Assembly (NCBI RefSeq): GCF_003367235.1 | Contig: NZ_QRGP01000001.1 | Coordinates: forward strand, 1,364,001 to 1,428,000 | Source of the DNA: Sphingorhabdus pulchriflava | Lineage (GTDB): Bacteria > Pseudomonadota > Alphaproteobacteria > Sphingomonadales > Sphingomonadaceae | Length of the DNA: 64,000 nt | Direction of reading: 5' to 3' | Shown here: positions 19,129 to 26,818 of the stretch, in pieces | Layout of the letters: every line of letters begins with the position of its first letter | How positions within the stretch are numbered: the first letter of the stretch is position 1 | Program-made: the position numbers and the translations under genes | The notes under the pieces: model-generated | The model's database searches: none | Told to the model about the DNA's origin: nothing | What the model saw: only the letters and a program-made list of their open reading frames with translations

Positions 19129-19785
19129 TTATTTAATATTATCTAACTTCTGGGCGGCAACAGCCTGACCCAGCATCGATTCTAGACCCTTTACTTGCGA
19201 CTCAAGCGGTGCCCGCCATTTCGCATTAGGTGTCGCGCGATCCAGCACAGCCCGCCATTTAACCAAAGTCTCCACCGGCTTGCGATCAAAAAGAGCGGCC
19301 AGCCCCTCGAAATAATCAGCGGCCGGTTGCTTTGGCGCCAGCGCTTTTGCCTTGCCAAAAGCAAGTTTGGCCGGCGGTGTAAGATCGCCGTCTGCCGCCA
19401 GCATCATTACCAAGCCAAGGGCGGACCAGAGATCGGCATTGTCTGGATGCTCCCTGATCCCGGCCTGTATATATCCCGCAGCCGCCTGATAATTGCCGTC
19501 ACGCGCGAAACCATCCGCTGTCACCAACCACATTTTGGCAACGCCATAATTCTGGTCCATATCCGATCGCATCTGGATCAGCGCATCAGCAGCCCCTTTT
19601 TCCGCATCTATAGTCTTTGCGGGTGCTGCCATATAGCCGGGCATGCCCTGCCAACTATATCCGGCTAGCGCCAAGACGATAGCGGCAAGCACGGGCTGCC
19701 ACAGTCGCTTTCGCGCAGGATTGAAGGCAAGAATTCCTCCGACACTCAATGCCGCAAGCAGCGCCATGATTGCCCAGCCGGTCAT
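19129..19785 (-). CDS. ccmI: Cytochrome c biogenesis TPR protein, CcmI/CycH-like
   Basis: 218 residues. Two N-terminal membrane segments (about 3-22 and 30-48) are followed by TPR-type helices (GNYQAAAGYIQAGIREHPDN, LWSALGLVMM). CcmI holds apocytochrome c for the haem ligation complex CcmFH. It is shorter than E. coli CcmH/CycH fusions, because CcmH is a separate gene upstream. It overlaps ccmH by four bases and ends the ccm operon; after it comes an AT-rich stretch before kup. Confidence 0.85.
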   Translation of the reverse strand: MTGWAIMALLAALSVGGILAFNPARKRLWQPVLAAIVLALAGYSWQGMPGYMAAPAKTIDAEKGAADALIQMRSDMDQNYGVAKMWLVTADGFARDGNYQAAAGYIQAGIREHPDNADLWSALGLVMMLAADGDLTPPAKLAFGKAKALAPKQPAADYFEGLAALFDRKPVETLVKWRAVLDRATPNAKWRAPLESQVKGLESMLGQAVAAQKLDNIK

Positions 19786-20189
19786 GACGTCGATCCTCCA
19801 AAACGCTTACGCGCCAATATCAATGCGAGACTCAGGAAGAGGAGCGGCATGCCCCATAGTAACAGACCAATACCTTTCGCTGGCGGCGAAAAGCTGATCC
19901 AGTCGCCATAGCGACCTTTCAACCATTGCTCGATTTCACTATTGCTCTGTCCGGCGGCAACCCGTTCGCGCACCTCGTGCCGCATCGCCGCTGCAATAGG
20001 TGCGTCGCTGTCGTGAATAGACTGACCTTGGCATTGGATGCAGCGCAGATTTTCCATGAGCGCGACCGCTCGTTCTTCTTGCACTTGGTCTTTCAACTGC
20101 ACATTCGCCAAAGGCGGTGGAGGGCCTTCCTGTGCTGCCAGCGGTGCTGATGCGACCAACAACCCGATCAGAAAGGCTCTGCCTATCAT
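19782..20189 (-). CDS. ccmH: Cytochrome c maturation thioreductase CcmH
   Basis: 135 residues with a signal peptide, the LRCIQCQGQSIHDSDAPIA motif (CxxC that reduces apocytochrome c), a helical region, and one C-terminal membrane segment (about 107-125). The start lies four bases inside ccmG and the end four bases inside ccmI, so the proteins are translationally coupled. This is the short CcmH/CycL form. Confidence 0.94.
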   Translation of the reverse strand: MIGRAFLIGLLVASAPLAAQEGPPPPLANVQLKDQVQEERAVALMENLRCIQCQGQSIHDSDAPIAAAMRHEVRERVAAGQSNSEIEQWLKGRYGDWISFSPPAKGIGLLLWGMPLLFLSLALILARKRFGGSTS

Positions 20190-20716
20190 TTGGCTTCTTT
20201 CAGCTTTTCGACCAGCGGAGCGACATGCTCGGCACGGATATCACCGATATGCTGGTGAATGATGTTACCCTTGCCATCGATCAGATAGGTTTCCGGCACC
20301 CCCGACGACCCAAGTTTCAGCTGGACGAGCATATCGGCATCCGCGCCAATACGCACGAAAGGATTGCCATGTTCCGCCAGAAAGGCAGCAACATCTTCAG
20401 GCTTGTCCCGAATGGCGATGGCGTGAATTTCGACACCCTGTTCTTTGATTTGCTCCAGAAACGGAGCTTCCGCTTTGCAAGGTAGACACCAGCTGGCAAA
20501 AACGTTCAGCATACGGGGTTTGCCGTCGGCAAAATCGGTGTTCGTAAGGCCCGGCACGCCCTCAACTGCCGCTGGTAATTCAAATGCAGGAAGTGGCTTT
20601 CCAATCAATCCCGAACGGACATAATCGTCCTTGGGTTGCACCAGACCATAGAGGAACAGCCCGCCGATAAAGGCGAATGCGGCGAGTGGAATCCAGATCA
20701 GCCAATTACGTTTCAT
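20186..20716 (-). CDS. ccmG: Thiol:disulfide interchange protein CcmG/DsbE
   Basis: 176 residues from ATG 20716, which overlaps the ccmF stop as ATGA; an ATG four codons upstream (20728) is possible. One N-terminal membrane anchor (about 7-25) holds a thioredoxin domain with FASWCLPCKAEAPFL (WCxPC active site). CcmG supplies reductant to apocytochrome c or CcmH in the periplasm. The cis-proline is visible in SGVPETYLI. Confidence 0.95.
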   Translation of the reverse strand: MKRNWLIWIPLAAFAFIGGLFLYGLVQPKDDYVRSGLIGKPLPAFELPAAVEGVPGLTNTDFADGKPRMLNVFASWCLPCKAEAPFLEQIKEQGVEIHAIAIRDKPEDVAAFLAEHGNPFVRIGADADMLVQLKLGSSGVPETYLIDGKGNIIHQHIGDIRAEHVAPLVEKLKEAK

Positions 20717-22641
20717 GCCGATACCCATGGGTTCTCATTCTTCTTGCGGACGGGCAGCTTGATTCGACCCAACAGCGCGATCAGCCCACCCAAAGCAATC
20801 AGCCCGCCGCCAAACCAGATCAGAGTAACAAAGGGTTTCCACCAAAGCCGAACCTGCCAGCGACTAAGCTCGGTTTCGGATATAGGTGCGACCACGGCAT
20901 AGAGTTGACCATCCCAGCGGGTGAGCAGGGCTGCTTCGCTGGTCTGCTGCTCGGGGTTTGAGAACTGCCGGGTTTGAGGCTTAAGCAGCGCGGTAAAATT
21001 CCCGCGCTTGGCCGACAAACGGCCTTCAATAGCCACCCAATTGTCACCGACTACTGGGGCTACATCCTCAAGCGTTACCGTCCAGTTTGCAACGGAAACC
21101 GTTTCACCGGGACGAAGGGCAGACAGCTTTTCCGTGGTCCACCCTGACTCGGCTGCCATCCCAGCGACAGAGACTGCCAAACCGAAATGCGCGATTACCA
21201 TTCCCCAGATAGGAAGCGGCGTGCGCAACAAATTGCGCCCGAACAGTGGCAAAAAGGATGCTACGCCTAAACCTGCAGACAACACCAATGCCAGGATCGG
21301 CCAAAATCCAGCCTCAGGCGACGAAATTGCAAATAAAACGGCTGCCACAACAGCTGCGATTGCTGGCGCGAACAGTCGTTTCAACCGCGCCTTATCATCG
21401 CGACGCCAACGGAGCAGCGGGCCAACCATGAGAGCCAGCATCAACAGCAATGCAATTGGTACGGTTGCCTTGTTGAAATAAGGTGGGCCAACCGAAATCT
21501 TGTCGCCCATTGCTTCGGCCACCAGCGGAGCCATAGTTCCCATTAATACTATGGCGAGAATAACACTCAGGAAGATGTTGTTGGCTACGATCCCACCTTC
21601 GCGGCTGAGCAGGGTGAACTGTTTGCCTTCTTTCACACTACCGATCCGCAGCGCGAACAACGTCAGCGCGCTACCAACATAAAGCAGCAGCAATGTCAGA
21701 ATGAAGGCACCCCGTTCAGGGTCGACGGCGAAGGCATGAACACTGGTCAATATGCCCGAACGGACGAGGAAGGTTCCCGCCATCGACATGGCAAAGGCGA
21801 CCAGTGCCAACATGATTGTCCAAGCGCGCAGTGCATCTCGATTGGCGAGCACGGCAACCGAATGGAGCAGAGCTGTCGCGGCGAGCCACGGCATCAACGA
21901 TGCGTTTTCAACCGGATCCCAAAACCACCAGCCGCCCCAGCCCAGCTCATAATAGGCCCAATAGCTGCCTGCAGCGATGCCAAGTGTCAGGAATATCCAC
22001 GCCAATAAAACCCAAGGGCGCATGGCACGAGCAAATGCTGGACCAACTTTGCCGGTTAACAGTGCCGCCACGGCAAAGGAAAAGGCGACCGACAGACCAA
22101 CATAGCCAATGTACAAAGTTGGTGGATGCAATGCGAGGCCGATGTCCTGCAGCAGCGGATTGAGCCCTGCACCACTTGGCGGAGCCGGGTTTAATCGTTC
22201 AAAGGGATTTGACGAAAACAGGAGAAAAGCAAAAAAACCGAGGGCAAGCAGCGACTGTGCGAACAGCGTCGCTCCTAATGTCTGCGCGTCCAAGCGTCGC
22301 TCGAACAGTGCGATGGCCGCACCCGCAAGCGTCAGGATCGTGACCCAGAGCAACATTGAACCTTCGTGGTTGCCCCACGCACCCGCGATCTTGAATATCA
22401 TTGGTTTGTCGATGTGGCTGTTCGATGCAACGAGCAGCACGGAAAGGTCGGTGACCGCAAACATCCAAAGCAGACAGCCGAAGGCCAGCAAGCATAATGC
22501 GCCCTGAGCGACCGCAACTGGTCGTGTCAGCGAAGCGAGCGCAGGTGATGCTGATTTCCAGCTGCCCAGTCCAGCAAATGCCTGCAGAAGAGCCAATGCT
22601 GCTGACAGCCACAACGCGGCAAGTCCGGTTTCAGCAATCAT
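20713..22641 (-). CDS. ccmF: Haem lyase subunit CcmF
   Basis: 642 residues with about 15 membrane segments. The WWD haem-handling motif is clear: YYELGWGGWWFWDPVENASL (about residues 230-250), followed by MPWLAATALLHS. CcmF takes haem from CcmE and ligates it to apocytochrome c at the periplasmic face. It overlaps ccmE by four bases and ccmG by four. Length and motif order are normal. Confidence 0.96.
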   Translation of the reverse strand: MIAETGLAALWLSAALALLQAFAGLGSWKSASPALASLTRPVAVAQGALCLLAFGCLLWMFAVTDLSVLLVASNSHIDKPMIFKIAGAWGNHEGSMLLWVTILTLAGAAIALFERRLDAQTLGATLFAQSLLALGFFAFLLFSSNPFERLNPAPPSGAGLNPLLQDIGLALHPPTLYIGYVGLSVAFSFAVAALLTGKVGPAFARAMRPWVLLAWIFLTLGIAAGSYWAYYELGWGGWWFWDPVENASLMPWLAATALLHSVAVLANRDALRAWTIMLALVAFAMSMAGTFLVRSGILTSVHAFAVDPERGAFILTLLLLYVGSALTLFALRIGSVKEGKQFTLLSREGGIVANNIFLSVILAIVLMGTMAPLVAEAMGDKISVGPPYFNKATVPIALLLMLALMVGPLLRWRRDDKARLKRLFAPAIAAVVAAVLFAISSPEAGFWPILALVLSAGLGVASFLPLFGRNLLRTPLPIWGMVIAHFGLAVSVAGMAAESGWTTEKLSALRPGETVSVANWTVTLEDVAPVVGDNWVAIEGRLSAKRGNFTALLKPQTRQFSNPEQQTSEAALLTRWDGQLYAVVAPISETELSRWQVRLWWKPFVTLIWFGGGLIALGGLIALLGRIKLPVRKKNENPWVSA

Positions 22642-23087
22642 TTGGCGAGTGTATCCTGGCTATGTTCTGCTGTCGTCATGTCGATGTCTTTAAGTTCGCG
22701 GGGAACATAATTTTCATCATGCTTGGCAAGCAAGCCATCAGCAACAAACAGACCATTTTTGTCCAAACGTCCATCTGCAACAACACCTGAACCTTCAACA
22801 AACAGGTCGGGCGTAATTCCCCTATATACCACCTGTTGGGTCGCATCGCGATCTTGCACGATAAAGCGCACCGTTACGCCATCGGCATCGCGTTTGATCG
22901 ATCCATTCTGCACCATGCCACCTAGGCGGATGGCCTTCCCCGGTTCCACTTCAGCTTTGGCGAGCGTCGCCGGTGTATAAAAATAGCTCGCCTCTTCGCG
23001 CAACGCGGACGCCGCAAGCAAGCCCGCCCCGATCAGAGCCAGTAACGCAACCACAGCGAGCACAAGTCTTTGGTGCTTGGGCTTCAC
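22638..23087 (-). CDS. ccmE: Haem chaperone CcmE
   Basis: 149 residues from a GTG at 23087 that overlaps the ccmD stop (GTGA). One membrane segment (about 8-28) precedes an OB-fold with VRFIVQDRDATQQVVYRGI and the haem-attachment region LLAKHDENYVP, in which the His covalently holds haem and the Tyr is a ligand. CcmE carries haem from CcmC to CcmF. Confidence 0.95.
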   Translation of the reverse strand: MKPKHQRLVLAVVALLALIGAGLLAASALREEASYFYTPATLAKAEVEPGKAIRLGGMVQNGSIKRDADGVTVRFIVQDRDATQQVVYRGITPDLFVEGSGVVADGRLDKNGLFVADGLLAKHDENYVPRELKDIDMTTAEHSQDTLAK

Positions 23088-23215
23088 TTTCGGCTCCTCA
23101 GATCATCAGCCAAAGATTCCGAGCGGCGCATGGCGGCCCAGCTGGACACCGTTAGCCAGAGGCAACCCACCGCCGTGACAGCAAAAGCGGCAGTCACAAA
23201 TGTCGCATGCGTCAT
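23084..23215 (-). CDS. ccmD: Haem exporter protein CcmD (small membrane protein)
   Basis: A 43-codon gene between ccmC and ccmE. It starts MTHATFVTAAFAVTAVGCLW, has one membrane segment (about 5-25) and ends with a charged tail (MRRSESLADDLRSRK). Its ATG (23215) lies four bases after the ccmC stop and its TGA overlaps the ccmE GTG, so it is clearly a gene despite its size. CcmD releases holo-CcmE from the CcmABC complex. Sequence conservation in this family is poor; the call rests on position, size and topology. Confidence 0.85.
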   Translation of the reverse strand: MTHATFVTAAFAVTAVGCLWLTVSSWAAMRRSESLADDLRSRK

Positions 23216-23219
23216 TGTA

Positions 23220-23936
23220 TCAATCCTCCGCCAATCGGCGCATCCGCGCCTCGATACGGATTTCGGCCAAGGCGGCTCGCATCCGCATCAGTACGATGGC
23301 ACCGAACAGCAATGAAAAGCCAATCGCGCTTCCGAATAGCGGCCACAAATAACTGTCATCAATCGACGAACCACCCAGCGTAATACTGGCTTTCTGGTGC
23401 TGGCTTTCCCACCAAACGACCGAGCGGTTTATAATCGGAATGTTCACGGCTCCGATAATGCCAAATACCGCCGCCGTTCGGCTAAGGCTGCCCTTCTCGC
23501 TCGATGCATTCGCAAGCGCGATGAAACCCAGATACAGGAAAAACAGAATTAGCATCGACGTCAGTCGGCCATCCCACACCCACCAGGCACCCCAAGTCGG
23601 CTTGCCCCAAATTGAACCTGTAACCAAGCAGAGCGCAGCAAAAACAGCACCCGGAGCGGCGACAGCCCGCGCCGACACACCTGCCAGCGGATGTCGCCAG
23701 ACCAGTTGTACGATGCTCGCAACGGCAATCCCAGTCCAGCCAGCCATGCCGAGCCAAGCTGCGGGTACGTGGACAAACATGATCTTGACGGTATCGCCCT
23801 GCAATCGCTCTGCAGGAACCTGGGTCAAACCCCACCAACAGGAAAATACAACCAATATTGCCCCCGACCATAGAAGGAAGGGAGTCAACGGTTTGGCTAT
23901 ACCGAGAAATCGCGCAGGGTTGGCAAAGCGGTGCAT
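23220..23936 (-). CDS. ccmC: Haem exporter/transfer protein CcmC
   Basis: 238 residues from ATG 23936 (MHRFANPARFLG), the usual CcmC start; a TTG at 23984 would add 16 residues. Six membrane segments carry the WWD motif KPTWGAWWVWDGRLTSMLIL (about 120-140), followed by FFLYLGFIAL. CcmC loads haem onto CcmE. It is the first gene of ccmCDEFGHI here; ccmA and ccmB are not adjacent. Confidence 0.94.
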   Translation of the reverse strand: MHRFANPARFLGIAKPLTPFLLWSGAILVVFSCWWGLTQVPAERLQGDTVKIMFVHVPAAWLGMAGWTGIAVASIVQLVWRHPLAGVSARAVAAPGAVFAALCLVTGSIWGKPTWGAWWVWDGRLTSMLILFFLYLGFIALANASSEKGSLSRTAAVFGIIGAVNIPIINRSVVWWESQHQKASITLGGSSIDDSYLWPLFGSAIGFSLLFGAIVLMRMRAALAEIRIEARMRRLAED

Positions 23937-23994
23937 GTATGTGACTCGGGTCGAGCCTCTAGCACCGCTTGAATTTTTGGCCAATTGATTTGGG

Positions 23995-25026
23995 TCAACG
24001 CCCGATCAATTCGCGCGCCATCCGGTCGGCAACCTCTGCGGGCGTGTCACCCTCGGCTTCCGCGCGGTCCCATATGGCATTCAAGCGGGCTGGAATCTCG
24101 TCAATGCGGGCATTTACGGCTGCATCATCGGCATTTTCGATTACACGCATGACATTTATGATGCCGCCTGCATTGATCACATAGTCGGGTGCGTACAATA
24201 TGCCCCTATCCGACAATATGCGGCCTTCCGGTCCAGTCGCCAGCTGGTTGTTAGCCCCGCCCGCTACAGCTTTGACCTTGAGTTCATTGGCGGTCTGAGT
24301 CGTGACAATAGCCCCCAATGCGCATGGGCTGAAAATGTCAGCATCTACCGACAAGATAGCGCTGCTATCGACCGCCAGTCCGCCCAGTTCGGCGGCAAGG
24401 GACTGCGCCTTAGCTAAGTCAACATCGGCAAGGGTGAGATGCGCACCTTCTGCAGCAAGATAACGGGCCAGCCCGCCACCGACGCTGCCGACGCCTTGAA
24501 CTGCAACATGGACGCCTTTGACCGTGTCGACGCCTAATGCTCTTCGGGCGGCGGCCTTGACTCCTAGGAATACGCCGCGCGCTGTATAGGGCCCGGGATC
24601 GCCACCCTGCCCCGGCAGTCCTGCAACATGCTGCGTCGTTTTCGAAAGTGCTACCATGTCAGCCTCGCTGATGCCGACATCCTGTGCGGTGATGTAGCGA
24701 CCGCCGAGCGAATCGACAGCGCGCGCGAAAGTATCGAGCAACGCGCTGGTCTTGGTCTTTTGGGCATCTGCCAGGATGACCGCCTTGCCACCACCTGCAT
24801 TCAGGCCGGCCATGGCGTTCTTGTAGCTCATCCCGCGCGACAGCCGCAGCGCATCGGTTATCGCCGATTGCTGGTCCGCATAGTGCCAGAAACGCGTGCC
24901 ACCCGCAGCCGGCCCAAGATGGGTTGAGTGCAACGAGATGACAGCGCGCAAACCTGTCTTTGGATCGTCAAACATATGCACTGATTCGTGGGCATCGAAG
25001 TCAGGCAGGTCCCAAAGCGCAGGCAT
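23995..25026 (-). CDS. ldh: Leucine (branched-chain amino acid/phenylalanine) dehydrogenase
   Basis: 343 residues. The amino-acid dehydrogenase fold is visible: substrate domain with GPAAGGTRFWHY and SYKNAMAGLNAGGGKAVIL (catalytic Lys), then an NAD-binding Rossmann domain (VAVQGVGSVGGGLARYLAA, about 175-193) and APDYVINAGGIINV. The length matches leucine dehydrogenase rather than the 450-residue glutamate enzymes. It deaminates leucine, valine or isoleucine to 2-oxoacids with NAD. The promoter overlaps a 17-base palindrome, so a specific regulator is likely. The ccm operon starts 58 bases downstream. The exact substrate preference is inferred; the symbol is the Bacillus one. Confidence 0.88.
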   Translation of the reverse strand: MPALWDLPDFDAHESVHMFDDPKTGLRAVISLHSTHLGPAAGGTRFWHYADQQSAITDALRLSRGMSYKNAMAGLNAGGGKAVILADAQKTKTSALLDTFARAVDSLGGRYITAQDVGISEADMVALSKTTQHVAGLPGQGGDPGPYTARGVFLGVKAAARRALGVDTVKGVHVAVQGVGSVGGGLARYLAAEGAHLTLADVDLAKAQSLAAELGGLAVDSSAILSVDADIFSPCALGAIVTTQTANELKVKAVAGGANNQLATGPEGRILSDRGILYAPDYVINAGGIINVMRVIENADDAAVNARIDEIPARLNAIWDRAEAEGDTPAEVADRMARELIGR

Positions 25027-25065
25027 TATGTAGATTCCCCAGATAAGGATAATAATTTCTATTCC

Positions 25066-25096
25066 GCGTAATAATATTACGCAGCCTATTTGTCAG
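25066..25096 (-). promoter_or_regulatory. Promoter of the leucine dehydrogenase gene with palindromic operator
   Basis: The perfect palindrome GCGTAATA-A-TATTACGC lies at 25066-25082. On the minus strand CTGACA (25096-25091), a 17-base spacer and TATTAC (25073-25068) form a promoter whose -10 is inside the palindrome, about 40 bases upstream of the ATG. A repressor bound there would block RNA polymerase. It lies 37 bases past the tRNA-His end. Confidence 0.55.
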
Positions 25097-25118
25097 CCTA
25101 AAAATACGAGGGGAAAAA

Positions 25119-25196
25119 TGGGGCGACCGAGGGGTCTCGAACCCCCGACCTCTGGTACCACAAACCAGCGCTCTAACCAACTGAGCTACGGTCGCC
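25119..25196 (-). tRNA. tRNA-His (anticodon GTG)
   Basis: A full cloverleaf can be drawn. The 5' end GGCGACCG supplies G-1 plus acceptor GCGACCG, which pairs with CGGTCGC. Anticodon stem CTGGT/ACCAG encloses loop TTGTGGT with anticodon GTG. The T-arm loop is TTCGAGA. Discriminator C73 can pair with G-1, and CCA is encoded (25121-25119). T-runs follow within 35 bases. Confidence 0.95.
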
Positions 25197-25227
25197 ATAT
25201 GCGCCTGCGATAGGCTGGCGCGTCCTT

Positions 25228-25259
25228 AAAAGCAAAGAATGCCGGGCGTCAACCCGGCA
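25228..25259 (-). terminator. Intrinsic terminator after rpmE
   Basis: On the minus strand TGCCGGG (25259-25253) pairs with CCCGGCA (25246-25240) across a six-base loop and is followed by T-rich TTCTTTGCTTTT. It lies 30 bases after the rpmE stop. Confidence 0.8.
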
Positions 25260-25288
25260 CCTTTGAAACCTCAAAAAAGCCGTTCAGC

Positions 25289-25516
25289 TTATTTCTTCAG
25301 CGTCAAACCACCGAAACGCTTGTTGAATTGGGCAACGCGGCCACCCGAATCAAGCATTGTGCCACGGCCACCGGTCCATGCCGGGTGCGACGTCGGATCG
25401 ATGTCGAGTTGCAGCGTGTCGCCTTCCTTGCCCCAGGTGGAGCGGGTTTCAAACACGGTGCCATCGGTCATCTGCACCTTGATCATGTGGTAGTCGGGAT
25501 GAATGTCTTTTTTCAC
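25289..25516 (-). CDS. rpmE: 50S ribosomal protein L31
   Basis: 75 residues beginning [20 protein letters not shown], with the typical [12 protein letters not shown] and [13 protein letters not shown]. No cysteines are present, so this is the zinc-independent form common in alphaproteobacteria. AAGGAG precedes the ATG. A GC-rich stem in the 5' leader (25533-25555) may serve translational control. It follows fabZ with a 106-base gap and ends in a strong terminator. Confidence 0.97.
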   Translation of the reverse strand: MKKDIHPDYHMIKVQMTDGTVFETRSTWGKEGDTLQLDIDPTSHPAWTGGRGTMLDSGGRVAQFNKRFGGLTLKK

Positions 25517-25532
25517 GTTTCTGCTCCTTTGC

Positions 25533-25555
25533 GACCCCGGTTACCGACCCGGGTC
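25533..25555 (-). promoter_or_regulatory. Stem in the rpmE 5' leader
   Basis: GACCCGG (minus, 25555-25549) can pair with CCGGGGTC (25540-25533), leaving one bulged base and an eight-base loop. It lies directly upstream of the AAGGAG ribosome site. L31 autoregulatory leaders are known in other phyla; this one does not obviously match a described family. Confidence 0.35.
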
Positions 25556-25622
25556 AGGATTTGGGAAGCGCCGCCCTTAGCGATGCGTCGGGTTAAATGC
25601 AAGCGTTGTAGTTGGCACTGAG

Positions 25623-26078
25623 TTAAGCAGGCGGATCAGCAATCATCGCCATGAATTCCGCCTCGGCCGCAACCTGGTCGCCAATCAGGGCCTGCCCGGC
25701 GAATTTACAAACGCGCGGGCGCTTCTGTGTGAACTGGACGTTCAGATGAAGCAAACAACCCGGTTCAACCGGTGCGCGAAATTTCGCATTGTCGATGGCC
25801 ATGAAATAAACGAGCTTGCCCGAGCCAGCGAGGCCAAAGCTCTCCATAGCCAGCACGCCTGCAGCTTGCGCCAGTGCTTCGACGATCATCACGCCGGGCA
25901 TGATGGGACGGCCGGGAAAATGCCCCTGGAAAAAGCCTTCGTTGATCGTGACGGCTTTGACCGCCACGATACGTTCATCCTTCACCAGTTCCTCAACCCG
26001 ATCGACCAAAAGCATGGGATAGCGATGCGGAAGCACTGCCATCACACGCCGGACATCGTAATTGGCGAAGTCGTCCAT
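25623..26078 (-). CDS. fabZ: 3-hydroxyacyl-ACP dehydratase FabZ
   Basis: 151 residues, a single hot-dog domain. Catalytic His and Glu are in [14 protein letters not shown] (about 17-30) and [20 protein letters not shown] (about 55-74). FabZ dehydrates 3-hydroxyacyl-ACP in fatty acid elongation. It follows the OmpH gene after five bases. In most Gram-negatives lpxD would lie between them and lpxA after fabZ; both are missing here. Confidence 0.96.
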   Translation of the reverse strand: MDDFANYDVRRVMAVLPHRYPMLLVDRVEELVKDERIVAVKAVTINEGFFQGHFPGRPIMPGVMIVEALAQAAGVLAMESFGLAGSGKLVYFMAIDNAKFRAPVEPGCLLHLNVQFTQKRPRVCKFAGQALIGDQVAAEAEFMAMIADPPA

Positions 26079-26083
26079 CGTAA

Positions 26084-26818
26084 TTAGCGGCTTTCGGGCT
26101 GCGGCTGCTGCGGAGCGGGCGTCGCGGGAGCAGCCGGGTTGGCAGCCGGCTGCACTGCCTGTTGTGCCTGCGCATTGCGGATGGCCTGCACACGGGCCGC
26201 GGTCAGCAATCGCTGCTGGATTTGTTCATACAATCCACCAGTCGACTGCTTCGGCTGCCAATTTGCCGGTGGCGTGATACCGACTGACGGAACCGCCAGG
26301 TCGAGTGCTGCGGTCACTGCCTTGGTCACATCGACTGCTTCCGGTGCCCAGATGAAGGCATCCGGTGCCAAAATCATGTTGATTTTCTTTTGGGTGATGA
26401 CCTGCTGCTGTGCAGCGGCGTAACGGTCAGCAATGCTTTCAACAGCGAAAGCCTGCGCAGTTACAATCGGCTGCTGCAATTGGGCAATTTCCCGTTCCTT
26501 GGCTTCGAGCTGGGTCAGCAACGGGTTTTTCGCCTTGATTGCCGCATCCAGTTCATCCTGGGTCAGGTTTTTGTCTTTGTTGGTATCCAACTGCGCATTG
26601 ATATCGTTGATTTCCTTGCGCTTTGCCTGGATCATCTGCGAGTTGCTGGTGAAAGTGGTGCCGATCTGCTGATAGGCCTGTGCAAAGGCCTTGGTCTGCA
26701 TGATCGCATCAGTCGTATCGAGCGTCGCAATGCCAGCCACCTGTGCAGTCGCCGGGAGGGCCGTCAAAGCAGCACCAGCGAGCAGAGCTGCTGAAAAAGT
26801 CTTGATTGCAAATTTCAT
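26084..26818 (-). CDS. OmpH/Skp-like periplasmic chaperone
   Basis: 244 residues with a signal peptide ([20 protein letters not shown], cleavage after ATA) and a Skp/OmpH domain of long helices (about 30-190) carrying [20 protein letters not shown] Gln/Pro/Ala-rich tail ends the protein. Skp chaperones carry unfolded outer-membrane proteins to BamA. The start codon shares one base with the bamA stop. It is longer than E. coli Skp (161), as is common in sphingomonads. Confidence 0.9.
   Translation of the reverse strand: MKFAIKTFSAALLAGAALTALPATAQVAGIATLDTTDAIMQTKAFAQAYQQIGTTFTSNSQMIQAKRKEINDINAQLDTNKDKNLTQDELDAAIKAKNPLLTQLEAKEREIAQLQQPIVTAQAFAVESIADRYAAAQQQVITQKKINMILAPDAFIWAPEAVDVTKAVTAALDLAVPSVGITPPANWQPKQSTGGLYEQIQQRLLTAARVQAIRNAQAQQAVQPAANPAAPATPAPQQPQPESR

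Noticed and set aside
25119-25196. tRNA-His lacking G-1
   Set aside because: Counting from T8-A9 shows eight bases before them, so G-1 is encoded and pairs with C73; the gene is canonical.
25001-25198. A 65-residue minus-strand frame reading VAQLVRALVCGTRGRGFETP
   Set aside because: It is the translated tRNA-His gene, a well-known source of spurious proteins.
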